A stretch of 20,356 nt of DNA from Polaromonas sp. UBA5171 (GTDB lineage Bacteria > Pseudomonadota > Gammaproteobacteria > Burkholderiales > Burkholderiaceae_C). The stretch covers positions 1-20,356 of the forward strand of contig DHWX01000124.1 in the NCBI GenBank assembly GCA_002413395.1, given 5' to 3'. Positions 7,734 to 15,219 of the stretch are shown in pieces. The position numbers and the translations under genes are program-made. Position 1 is the first letter of the stretch; every line of letters starts with the position of its first letter. The notes below the pieces were generated by a model. That model was not told the DNA's origin and did not search any database. It saw nothing but the letters and a program-made list of their open reading frames with translations.

Positions 7734-7814
7734 ACCTTGTGGGGGAAATCACCCGGAAATCATCACTTCGCAAGCTCAGGCGGCACAAACACTGAAATAC
7801 AGCGGATCGAGGTG

Positions 7815-7831
7815 TTGTTGCACTGCAACAA
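7815..7831 (+). promoter_or_regulatory. Perfect 17-nt palindrome, operator-like
   Basis: TTGTTGCACTGCAACAA is a perfect inverted repeat, 8+1+8, about 165 bp before the GNAT start. One-base spacing makes it a protein-binding dyad rather than an RNA hairpin. The TGCA-rich half sites resemble those recalled for PhaR, the PHA-metabolism repressor, but no PHA gene is present, so the regulator remains open. Confidence 0.5.
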
Positions 7832-7854
7832 TTATTATCACCGATAGTTTTTTT

Positions 7855-7901
7855 TGCTATTAATTGAATAGCATAATACTGGCTTTTTATAAGCGCTAAA
7901 G
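7855..7901 (+). repeat. AT-rich palindromic repeat, copy 1
   Basis: It begins with a perfect hairpin, TGCTATT (7855-7861), loop AATTG and AATAGCA (7867-7873). It ends in GCGCTAAAG (7893-7901). From 7856 it aligns without gaps over 46 nt to 15795-15840, with about 31 identical bases, including GCTATTAA, TAGCATA and GCGCTA. I recall similar elements scattered through Comamonadaceae genomes. It lies in the Lrp-GNAT gap (7734-7995), which otherwise shows only the 17-nt palindrome and an AT-rich stretch. Confidence 0.55.
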
Positions 7902-7995
7902 TTGATTACTATCAAAATTTGGCAAATCTCCCTAGTTCACCTATCCTGACAGCCGGAAAGGTGGAAATTTCAGGGAAAACCCTTATATTTGAGTC

Positions 7996-8706
7996 ATGGT
8001 GATATCCAATACTCTTTTAAAAGCATCCCTTGAAGCGGGCAAGGGGTTTTTCCGCCAACCAGTGCAACAGGACGCCCAGCGTTCAGGCGCAGCGCTTGAT
8101 GCCCAGCCCGTCATGGTGCCGATCCGCTCCATCGGTCCCGGTCACCGCGAGCGTATCGCCGTGCACCTGATGGCGCTGGGCCAGTCAGACCGTTATCTGC
8201 GATTTGGCTATGCAGCCAGCGATGAGCAGATCAGTCGTTACGTGGAAGGGCTCAATTTTGAACGTGACGAAATTTTTGGCATCTACAACCGCAAGCTGCA
8301 ACTCCTTGCAATGGCGCACCTGGCGTTTTCAATCAGTCCCGAACTCCAGAGCGGTGCCGAGTTTGGTGTCTCCGTGCTGGCCAAGGCGCGTTGCCGGGGT
8401 TATGGCTCGCGCCTGTTTGATCGCGCCGTGATGCACGCCCGTAACGAAGGCGTTGACATGATGCTCATCCACGCGCTGAGCGAAAATGCCGCCATGCTCA
8501 ATATTGCCCGCAAGGCCGGTGCCCGGATTGAGCGCATCGGCTCCGAGAGCGAAGCCTTTCTCAAATTGCCACTGGCCAACCTGGACTCGCGCATGACCGA
8601 AATGGTTGAAGAGCAGATGGCCCAGACCGACTACCACTTCAAGGTGCAGGCCAAAAAATTCCGCGATTTTGTGGCAACGCTGCAGGACGCGCGGCGCAGT
8701 ACCTAG
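7996..8706 (+). CDS. GNAT-family N-acetyltransferase
   Basis: A 236-residue acetyl-CoA-dependent acyltransferase. The GNAT core runs from about 41 (VPIRSIGPGHRERIAVHLMA) to about 193. The opening resembles the SDRYLRF motif (64-70) seen in acetyltransferases that follow a Ser-x-x-Ser/Tyr-Arg-x-Arg-Phe pattern. The acetyl-CoA loop is RCRGYGSRLFDRAVMHARNEG (132-152) with R132-x-x-G-x-G, followed by IHALSENAAMLNIARKAGA. The N-terminal 40 residues and the C-terminal tail (about 194-236, charged helix MTEMVEEQMAQ) lie outside the core. The substrate cannot be told; similar proteins are annotated only as GNAT. It is monocistronic by position, 121 bp before corC. No clear Shine-Dalgarno precedes the ATG. 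Confidence 0.82.
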   Translation: MVISNTLLKASLEAGKGFFRQPVQQDAQRSGAALDAQPVMVPIRSIGPGHRERIAVHLMALGQSDRYLRFGYAASDEQISRYVEGLNFERDEIFGIYNRKLQLLAMAHLAFSISPELQSGAEFGVSVLAKARCRGYGSRLFDRAVMHARNEGVDMMLIHALSENAAMLNIARKAGARIERIGSESEAFLKLPLANLDSRMTEMVEEQMAQTDYHFKVQAKKFRDFVATLQDARRST

Positions 8707-8827
8707 CCTCCACGTCGGCCACTGCATGCCATGAACGGTGCTCGCTCGCAGCGTCGCCGCGCGGCCGGGCCTGGTGTCATGAAATTACGTTATCCTAGGC
8801 GGCTTCACAACTACCGACAGCCCCTCC

Positions 8828-9682
8828 GTGTCCGACGCTCCTCCCAGTCGGTCTTCCAGGCCAGAAGACAAACGCGGCTTTTTGCAAAAGCTCGCTGAAA
8901 TGCTCCACCCCGGTCCCGACTCCAGGGACGAGTTGATCGAAACCCTGGTGGAAGCCCAAAGCAATGACGTCATTGGCGCGCAAAGCCGCGAAATGCTTGA
9001 AGGCGTGATTCGCATGGCCGACATGACGACTGGCGATGTGATGTTGGCCACGCCGCGCATGGTGCTCATCAATATTGATGCGCCGTTTGACGAGTTGCTG
9101 CATCTGGTGATTGATACCGCCCACTCGCGCTTCCCGGTCTATGAAGGCGAGCGGGAAAACATCCTGGGCATTCTGATGGCCAAGGATTTACTCAAGCTGC
9201 AGCGCGCCCCCGAACTCAACATCAAGGCCTTGCTGCGCCCGGCCGTGTTCGTGCCGGAAAGCAAAGGCCTGAACGAGTTGCTGCGCGACTTTCGCGACAA
9301 CCGTAATCATCTGGCCATCGTCATCGACGAGTTTGGACGCGTGGCGGGCCTAGTCACCATTGAGGACGTGCTGGAGCAGATCGTCGGAGAAATTGAAGAC
9401 GAGTTCGACGTCGCCGAGGACGAAGGCGACATTTTTGGCCTGACTGACCACACTTACCGCGTCAGCGGCGATACCTCGATCGAGCGCGTCAACGCTGCGT
9501 TTGACGTGCTGCTACCCGAATCCGACTTTGAAACCATTGGCGGTCTGGTGGCCCACGAAATGGGCCATGTGCCCAAGCGCGGCGAAGATTTCGAGCTGGC
9601 TGGCCTGCAGTTCACCGTGCTGCACACCAAAGGCGGCGCGGTGCGCTGGTTCAAGGTCGCACCCGTCTCGGCCAGCGACTGA
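8828..9682 (+). CDS. corC: CorC/YbeX-type CBS-domain protein
   Basis: A 284-residue cytosolic protein with two CBS domains (about 66-125 and 131-190) and a C-terminal CorC/HlyC domain (about 205-280, including YRVSGDTSIERVN and FETIGGLVAHEMGHVPKRGE). The core motifs RFPVYEG, GILMAKDLL, VIDEFGRVAGLVTIEDVLEQIVGEIEDE are typical of YbeX. Members are linked to magnesium/cobalt efflux and, for YbeX, to ribosome homeostasis. The family has no membrane domain when of this short type, and none is present. Translation starts at GTG 8828, since the N-terminus MSDAPPSR...RPEDKRG matches the family pattern I know from Burkholderiales. It precedes lnt by 6 bp, as in the widespread ybeX-lnt pair. The usual ybeZ/ybeY genes are not upstream here. 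Confidence 0.92.
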   Translation: MSDAPPSRSSRPEDKRGFLQKLAEMLHPGPDSRDELIETLVEAQSNDVIGAQSREMLEGVIRMADMTTGDVMLATPRMVLINIDAPFDELLHLVIDTAHSRFPVYEGERENILGILMAKDLLKLQRAPELNIKALLRPAVFVPESKGLNELLRDFRDNRNHLAIVIDEFGRVAGLVTIEDVLEQIVGEIEDEFDVAEDEGDIFGLTDHTYRVSGDTSIERVNAAFDVLLPESDFETIGGLVAHEMGHVPKRGEDFELAGLQFTVLHTKGGAVRWFKVAPVSASD

Positions 9683-9688
9683 AGCCTC

Positions 9689-11323
9689 ATGAAGTGGCAA
9701 GACGACATGGTCCATAGCATGGTGTCTTCACTGCCCACGCTGCCGTCCTTGCTGGAGCGCCCCAGTGAATTGCCGCGCAAGCGGCTTTCGGTGCTGCAGA
9801 TCGCAGTTGTTTTAATAGCTGGTGCGGCCCATGCGGTGAGCATTGCCTGGCCTTTTCCCTTTGGTTTCGCGCAGGGCCAGCCGTTGTGGTGGCTGCAACT
9901 GCTGGCGTTGCTCGTGCTGGCCGGGCAGGTGGACGGCTGTCGCTCCCGGAGTCGCGCCGCCTGGTTGGGTGGCCTGTTTGCCACGGCGATGTTATGTGCC
10001 ACCTTCTGGTGGCTGTTTATTTCCATGCACGACTATGGCGGCCTGAGCACGCCGCTCACGGTGCTCGCCATCGTTTCGCTGGCGGCCTTTCTGGCGCTGT
10101 ATTATGCCGCCGCCTGCGCGCTATTTGTGCTGCTGGCCCCCGTCCATATGGGTCAACGCGCTCTTGTTTTTGCGGCGCTGTGGCTGCTGGCCGAGCTTGC
10201 CCGGGTCAAATTGCTGACCGGCTTTCCATGGGGCGAAGGCGGCTACGCCCATGTCGACGGCTGGGCCAGGCCGCTGGCGGCCTGGATCGGCGTGCATGGG
10301 CTGACTTTTCTGGCGGCACTGGTTGCAGCCTGGCTGGCAATGTCCCTGCGCGCGACCCGCCCGCGTTGGCTGCCGGTGCTGGGCGTGGTGGTGTTGAGCC
10401 TGGCGTTCGCCCGCTTGCCGGTGTCGGACGCGCGGTCTATCGGCGCGGCGGCCTTGCCGCTTGGGCCCCTGCCTGTGACGCTGCTGCAAGGCAACATTCC
10501 CCAGAACGAAAAATTCGAGAGCGGCACTGGTGTGGCCATGGCGCTTGGCTGGTATGGCGAGCAGTTGCGAGACACCAAAACCGCGTTGGTGGTCACACCC
10601 GAAACTGCGCTTCCCGTGCTGCCACAGCAACTGCCCGAGGGTTACTGGCAGACATTGCAGTCGCGCTTTGCCAGTGGCCAGCAGGCCGCGCTCGTCGGCG
10701 TGCCGCTCGGCAGCTATGAAGAGGGCTACACCAACTCGGCGGTTGGCCTCAAACCCGGCCAGAGCGAGCTCTACCGCTATGACAAACACCACCTGGTGCC
10801 GTTTGGCGAGTTCATTCCGTCGGGCTTTCGGTGGTTTACCGAGATGATGCATATTCCCCTGGGTGACTTCAACCGTGGCGCGGTCGGGCAGGCCTCGTTC
10901 GACTGGCAGGGCCAGCGGCTGGCTCCCAACATCTGCTATGAGGATTTGTTTGGCGAGGAACTGGGCGCGCGCTTTACGGATGCGGCGCTGGCTCCCACTG
11001 TGTTTGTCAACGTCAGCAATATCGGCTGGTTTGGCAATACCATCGCGATTGATCAGCACCTCCAGATCTCGCGCATGCGGGCGCTCGAGTTTGGCCGTCC
11101 CATGATTCGCGCCACCAACACTGGCCCCACCGTCATCATTAACGACCACGGCCAGGTCACGAATGCCTTGCCGCGCTACACCCGTGGCGTCTTGGTTGGC
11201 GAGGTGCAGGGGCGAGGCGGCATCACGCCTTACGCCTGGTGGGTGTCGCGCTACGGCCTGTGGCCACTGTGGGGGCTGGGCTTGGGCGTGGCGGGGCTGG
11301 CGCTGGTTTTACGGCGCCGCTAA
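9689..11323 (+). CDS. lnt: Apolipoprotein N-acyltransferase
   Basis: Lnt transfers an acyl chain from phospholipid to the N-terminal cysteine of lipoproteins at the periplasmic face of the inner membrane, the last step of lipoprotein maturation. The 544-residue protein has six or so hydrophobic segments in residues 30-250 (e.g. LQIAVVLIAGAAHAVSIAWP, WWLQLLALLVLAG), the conserved LLTGFPWGEGGY loop (about 174-185), a nitrilase-like domain (about 262-510), and a last membrane segment followed by RRR. The catalytic triad is visible: E305 (VVTPETALP), K366 (RYDKHHLVPFGEF) and C416 (NICYEDLFG). It is slightly longer at the N-terminus than usual; in-frame ATGs at 9707 and 9719 are alternative starts. 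Confidence 0.95.
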   Translation: MKWQDDMVHSMVSSLPTLPSLLERPSELPRKRLSVLQIAVVLIAGAAHAVSIAWPFPFGFAQGQPLWWLQLLALLVLAGQVDGCRSRSRAAWLGGLFATAMLCATFWWLFISMHDYGGLSTPLTVLAIVSLAAFLALYYAAACALFVLLAPVHMGQRALVFAALWLLAELARVKLLTGFPWGEGGYAHVDGWARPLAAWIGVHGLTFLAALVAAWLAMSLRATRPRWLPVLGVVVLSLAFARLPVSDARSIGAAALPLGPLPVTLLQGNIPQNEKFESGTGVAMALGWYGEQLRDTKTALVVTPETALPVLPQQLPEGYWQTLQSRFASGQQAALVGVPLGSYEEGYTNSAVGLKPGQSELYRYDKHHLVPFGEFIPSGFRWFTEMMHIPLGDFNRGAVGQASFDWQGQRLAPNICYEDLFGEELGARFTDAALAPTVFVNVSNIGWFGNTIAIDQHLQISRMRALEFGRPMIRATNTGPTVIINDHGQVTNALPRYTRGVLVGEVQGRGGITPYAWWVSRYGLWPLWGLGLGVAGLALVLRRR

Positions 11324-11324
11324 C

Positions 11325-11340
11325 CGCGGCTGTCGCCGCG
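11325..11340 (+). other. Short GC-rich hairpin after lnt
   Basis: CGCGGC (11325-11330), loop TGTC and GCCGCG (11335-11340) form a perfect 6-bp stem one base after the lnt stop. It is followed by TAAAATAAACAGTTT, not a real T-tract, so it is at best a weak terminator. TAAAAT at 11341-11346 is also a good -10 match and could belong to a glyQ promoter; no convincing -35 is seen. Confidence 0.4.
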
Positions 11341-11355
11341 TAAAATAAACAGTTT

Positions 11356-11384
11356 GGGTTATTGGGCTCTGGCCCCAATAACCC
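11356..11384 (+). other. Strong 11-bp hairpin in lnt-glyQ gap
   Basis: GGGTTATTGGG (11356-11366), a 7-nt loop CTCTGGC and CCCAATAACCC (11374-11384) make a perfect 11-bp stem. No T-tract follows (next bases CTGCCCGCGG), so it is not a standard intrinsic terminator. It lies 62 bp before the glyQ start. If transcription starts from the TAAAAT at 11341, the stem would form right at the 5' end of the glyQ message, where it could stabilise RNA or gate translation. Confidence 0.6.
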
Positions 11385-11446
11385 CTGCCCGCGGCGCGCC
11401 ATCGGTCACTGAAGCCGCGTCCTGCTTTTGTCACAACCCGAGTTCT

Positions 11447-12361
11447 ATGCTTACTTTCCAGCAAATCATCCTGAAGCTGCAGTCCTACTGGGCCGACCAG
11501 GGTTGCGCCCTGCTGCAACCTTACGACATGGAAGTAGGTGCCGGTACATCGCACACAGCTACTTTTTTAAGAGCACTGGGCCCTGAACCCTGGAAGGCCG
11601 CCTACGTGCAGCCGAGCCGCCGCCCGAAAGACGGCCGTTATGGCGAGAACCCCAACCGCCTGCAGCATTACTACCAGTACCAGGTCGTGCTCAAACCCGC
11701 GCCCGGGAACATTCTGGAGCTGTATCTGGGCTCACTCGAAGCGCTGGGCTTTGATCTGAAGAAAAACGACATTCGCTTCGTCGAAGACGACTGGGAAAAC
11801 CCGACGCTGGGCGCCTGGGGTCTGGGCTGGGAAGTCTGGCTCAACGGCATGGAAGTCACCCAGTTCACGTATTTTCAGCAGGTGGGCGGCATTGACTGCA
11901 AGCCCATCACCGGTGAAATCACTTACGGGCTGGAACGCCTGGCCATGTATTTGCAGGGCGTGGACAACGTCTACAACCTGACCTGGACCGAGGGCCTGAG
12001 CTATGGCGACGTGTACAAGCAGAACGAGGTTGAGCAATCAACCTACAACTTTGAGCACTCCGATGCCGACTTTCTGTTCACGGCCTTCGCCGCGCATGAA
12101 AAGCAGGCCAGACATCTGATTGAGGTGCAACTGGCCCTGCCGGCTTACGAGCAGGTGCTCAAAGCCGCGCACAGCTTCAATTTGCTGGACGCGCGCGGCG
12201 CCATCAGCGTGACCGAGCGCGCCGCCTACATCGGCCGCATCCGCAACCTGGCCCGCGCCGTGGCGCAAAGTTATTACGAAAGCCGCGAGCGCCTGGGCTT
12301 TCCCATGGCGCCGCGCGAGTGGGTCGAGCAAATGGTGCCGCTAACAAAAAAGGCGGCCTGA
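11447..12361 (+). CDS. glyQ: Glycyl-tRNA synthetase alpha subunit
   Basis: The catalytic alpha chain of the bacterial alpha2beta2 glycyl-tRNA synthetase, charging tRNA-Gly in the cytosol. The 304-residue protein starts MLTFQQIILKLQSYWADQGC, a hallmark N-terminus, which fixes the start at ATG 11447 although the frame is open 31 codons further upstream. Conserved class II stretches follow: YDMEVGAGTSHTATFLRALG (26-45), YVQPSRRPKDGRYGENPNR (53-71), QYQVVLKP (77-84), and FVEDDWENPTLGAWGLGWEV (111-130). VTQFTYFQQVGGID and GEITYGLERLAMYLQGVD complete the active site. Length is normal. It lies two bases before glyS, a conserved pair. The hairpin at 11356-11384 may control it. Confidence 0.97.
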   Translation: MLTFQQIILKLQSYWADQGCALLQPYDMEVGAGTSHTATFLRALGPEPWKAAYVQPSRRPKDGRYGENPNRLQHYYQYQVVLKPAPGNILELYLGSLEALGFDLKKNDIRFVEDDWENPTLGAWGLGWEVWLNGMEVTQFTYFQQVGGIDCKPITGEITYGLERLAMYLQGVDNVYNLTWTEGLSYGDVYKQNEVEQSTYNFEHSDADFLFTAFAAHEKQARHLIEVQLALPAYEQVLKAAHSFNLLDARGAISVTERAAYIGRIRNLARAVAQSYYESRERLGFPMAPREWVEQMVPLTKKAA

Positions 12362-12363
12362 AA

Positions 12364-14529
12364 ATGACAACAAAAAGCCTTCTTGTTGAACTGTTCGTGG
12401 AAGAGCTGCCGCCCAAGGCGCTCAAAAAACTCGGCGATGCGTTTGCCAGCGTGCTGGCCGGGCAGCTCAAGGACCAGGGTTTGAGCAGCGCCGAATCGGT
12501 GGTAACCGCCTATGCCTCGCCGCGCCGCCTGGCCGCGCACATCAGCCACGTCTGGCTCAAGGCCGCCGACAAGGCCGCGCGGCAAAAGCTCATGCCGGTT
12601 TCCGTGGGGCTGGATGCCTTAGGCAAGGCCACGCCCGCCCTGCTGAAAAAACTGCACGCACTCGGTGCCGACGTGACCGACCCGGCCGCCGCAGTGGCTG
12701 CGCTCCAGCGCGCGCCGGATGGCAAGTCCGAGGCCTTGTTCTACGACAACCTGGTCACCGGTGCCACGCTCGACATCGGGTTGCAACAAGCGCTCGAAGA
12801 AGTCATCGCCAATCTGCCCATTCCCAAGGTCATGAGCTACCAGCTTGAAACCGATTGCGCGTTGCCCGGCTGGAGCAGCGTAAACTTTGTGCGCCCGGCG
12901 CATGGCCTGGTGGCGCTGCACGGCAGCACCGTGGTGCCGATCAAGGTGCTGGGCCTGGCAGCCGACAACATCACGCACGGCCACCGCTTCGAAGCAGCGG
13001 TTGATCCGGTGGTGCTGAAAGACGCTGACAGCTACGCCGCCACGCTGCTCAAGGATGGCGCGGTGATTGCCAGCTTTGCCGACCGCAAGGCCGAAATCGC
13101 GCGCCAGCTCGCTCAAGCGGCGGCCAGGGTCGGCCACGGTGCCCGGCCGATTGAAGACGACGCCCTGCTCGACGAAGTGACCGCGCTGGTCGAGCGTCCC
13201 AACGTGCTGGTCTGCGAGTTCGAGAAAGAGTTTCTCGATGTGCCGCAGGAGTGCCTGATCCTCACGATGAAGGCCAACCAGAAATACTTTCCGTTGCTTG
13301 ATGCGCAGGGCAAGCTGACCCACCAGTTCCTCGTGGTCAGCAACATCAGCCCGCTTGACGTCAGCGCGGTGATCGGCGGCAACGAACGCGTGGTGCGCCC
13401 GCGCTTGGCCGATGCCAAATTTTTCTTTGATCAAGATCGTAAAAAGACGCTGGGATCGCGCGTGGCCGGGCTGGACAAAGTCGTTTACCACAACAAGCTC
13501 GGCTCCCAGGGCGAGCGCGTGACGCGTGTGCGCGCCATTGCCAAAGCCATCGGCCAGCAACTCGGCGGCGAGGCGCTGGCCGGGCAAGCCGATCAGGCCG
13601 CCCGGTTGGTCAAGGCCGATCTGGTCACCGACATGGTGGGCGAGTTCCCGGAACTGCAAGGCATCATGGGCCGCTACTACGCGCTCAACGATGGCCTGAG
13701 CGCCGATGTGGCTGATGCGATTGAAGACCACTACAAGCCGCGTTTTTCCGGTGACGAGTTACCGCGCAATCAGGTGGGCGTAGTGGTGGCGCTGGCCGAC
13801 AAGCTGGAGACCCTGGTCGGCATGTTCGGCATCGGCAACCTGCCGACCGGCGACAAGGATCCGTTTGCGCTGCGCCGCCATGCGCTGGGTGTGATCCGAA
13901 TGCTGATCGAGAAAGACCTGCCGCTTGATTTGTCAACTTTGATCTGGAACTCGACCGGCTTGACAATTGCGAAGCTATTTGAGCCTTATCCCGATTTCAA
14001 TCAGGCTCGTCTCCAAGTGGAGTTGAGCGACTTCATGACGGATAGATTGGGAGGGAGCCTGCGTGAGCAGGGCTACTCTGCTAGCGAAGTGGGTGCAGTG
14101 GTTTCCGAGGGGCAGTTCCCCGAACGTCTTGACCTGCTGCAAGCGCGCCTCGCCGCCGTGCGCGCCTTCGCCGCGCTGCCCGAAGCCCCTGCTCTGGCCG
14201 CCGCCAACAAGCGCATCAGCAATATCCTGAAAAAGGCGCAGGACGTCGATCCCCATGTCAGCGAAGTGCTGCTCAAGGAACCGGCCGAAATCGCTTTGTA
14301 CGCCGCGATGAAGGCCGTGACGCCCAAGGCCAACGCACAGTTCGATGCGGGCGACTACACGGCTTCGCTGCAAACCCTGGCGGCCTTGCGCGCGCCGGTC
14401 GATGCATTTTTCGATGGTGTGATGGTCAATGCCGAGGCGCTGGACCTGCGCCTGAACCGTCTGGGCCTGCTGAAAAGCCTGCACGACGCCATGAACCGTG
14501 TGGCCGACCTGTCGCGTCTGGCGGCGTGA
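12364..14529 (+). CDS. glyS: Glycyl-tRNA synthetase beta subunit
   Basis: The beta chain of glycyl-tRNA synthetase, needed for tRNA binding and full activity. The 721-residue protein opens MTTKSLLVELFVEELPPKAL, the usual GlyS N-terminus, so ATG 12364 is chosen over the upstream in-frame ATG at 12319 that lies inside glyQ. Further family blocks are VNFVRPAHGLVALHG (about 177-191), FADRKAEIARQ, LTMKANQKYFPLLD (about 300-313), RPRLADAKFFFDQDRKK (about 346-362), LGSQGERVTRVRAIA and GRYYALNDGL. The C-terminal half is a DALR-type anticodon-binding domain ending KSLHDAMNRVADLSRLAA. Length is normal (E. coli about 690). AAGG ten bases upstream is within glyQ. The following gene overlaps its stop. Confidence 0.97.
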   Translation: MTTKSLLVELFVEELPPKALKKLGDAFASVLAGQLKDQGLSSAESVVTAYASPRRLAAHISHVWLKAADKAARQKLMPVSVGLDALGKATPALLKKLHALGADVTDPAAAVAALQRAPDGKSEALFYDNLVTGATLDIGLQQALEEVIANLPIPKVMSYQLETDCALPGWSSVNFVRPAHGLVALHGSTVVPIKVLGLAADNITHGHRFEAAVDPVVLKDADSYAATLLKDGAVIASFADRKAEIARQLAQAAARVGHGARPIEDDALLDEVTALVERPNVLVCEFEKEFLDVPQECLILTMKANQKYFPLLDAQGKLTHQFLVVSNISPLDVSAVIGGNERVVRPRLADAKFFFDQDRKKTLGSRVAGLDKVVYHNKLGSQGERVTRVRAIAKAIGQQLGGEALAGQADQAARLVKADLVTDMVGEFPELQGIMGRYYALNDGLSADVADAIEDHYKPRFSGDELPRNQVGVVVALADKLETLVGMFGIGNLPTGDKDPFALRRHALGVIRMLIEKDLPLDLSTLIWNSTGLTIAKLFEPYPDFNQARLQVELSDFMTDRLGGSLREQGYSASEVGAVVSEGQFPERLDLLQARLAAVRAFAALPEAPALAAANKRISNILKKAQDVDPHVSEVLLKEPAEIALYAAMKAVTPKANAQFDAGDYTASLQTLAALRAPVDAFFDGVMVNAEALDLRLNRLGLLKSLHDAMNRVADLSRLAA

Positions 14530-15212
14530 AACTGCCCATGAGCCAGTCGGTTATCCAGAGCGCTCCGCCCGCTGGCTGGCGGGGCCACTGGAAATCGCAG
14601 TACACCGCCTGGCTGCTGTTTGCGCCGCCCGCCGTCCTGGTCGGTTTGCGCGCGGTGCTTGACTGGCTGAATGACCGGCAGAGCGGCATGTCCGCCCTGA
14701 CGCTGCTGCCGCTCTCGACACCGGAGGGTCCGCTGGACCTGCTCTGGCCCGTGGCCGCGGCGGTGCTGCTGCTGACGGCCTGCGTGCTGATCATCCGCCG
14801 CATCGGCTGGCAGCGTGTCATGCCGGTGGCAGCGGGTCTGTGGCTACTGCTCTGGCTCGGTGGCAGCGCCGCGCTGCTGTATCGGCACCTCAATGAGCAG
14901 GGGTTGTTTCTGCATGAACCCGCAGTGCAAGGGGCCGCGCCAAACCCGGGTTTTGTCGCTGCGCAAGTGTTGGCCAGCCAGTTCAAGCCGCCCAGTCTGC
15001 GCGGCCTGGGCGGCACCGAACTGGTCCTGCAGGTGCCTGGGTTGGTTGCGCCGCACCGTCTGCTGATTGACGACCCGCAGGCCAGGCAGATCAGGACCGG
15101 TGACACGCTGGCGCTGCAGTTTTTGCACGGCCGTTTTTCCGGCCTGTTTGTGACCGATTGGCGGGTGGCCTCGGCCAACCTGCCTGCCCCGGCCGCCGCT
15201 ACTCCGCCATAA
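14526..15212 (+). CDS. Conserved membrane protein between glyS and gmhB, unknown function
   Basis: A 228-residue protein I cannot assign to a named family. It has three predicted membrane segments: about 26-48 (YTAWLLFAPPAVLVGLRAVL), 71-92 (LDLLWPVAAAVLLLTACVLI) and 98-120 (VMPVAAGLWLLLWLGGSAAL). A soluble C-terminal part (about 123-215) is beta-rich, with FKPPSLRGLGGTELVLQVPG and IRTGDTLALQFLHGRFSGLF. No catalytic motif is visible. The GTG at 14526 overlaps the glyS stop by four bases, implying translational coupling; ATG 14538 (MSQSV) is the alternative. It lies 7 bp before gmhB. The position among lnt, gmhB and plsC hints at an envelope role, but that is only guilt by association. Confidence 0.8.
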   Translation: MKLPMSQSVIQSAPPAGWRGHWKSQYTAWLLFAPPAVLVGLRAVLDWLNDRQSGMSALTLLPLSTPEGPLDLLWPVAAAVLLLTACVLIIRRIGWQRVMPVAAGLWLLLWLGGSAALLYRHLNEQGLFLHEPAVQGAAPNPGFVAAQVLASQFKPPSLRGLGGTELVLQVPGLVAPHRLLIDDPQARQIRTGDTLALQFLHGRFSGLFVTDWRVASANLPAPAAATPP

Positions 15213-15219
15213 TCGTTCC

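Noticed and set aside
10121..11149. 342-codon open frame on the minus strand inside lnt
   Set aside because: Antisense shadow of lnt, whose catalytic triad is clear on the plus strand; the composition is typical of a reverse-frame artefact.
11354..11446. 31-codon N-terminal extension of glyQ
   Set aside because: The conserved GlyQ start MLTFQQIILKLQSYW lies at 11447, and the extension translates the hairpin region.
12619..13731. 370-codon open frame on the minus strand inside glyS
   Set aside because: It is the antisense shadow of a GC-rich, strongly biased gene; it has no ribosome-binding site, is His/Gln/Arg-rich without motifs, and glyS on the plus strand is unmistakable.
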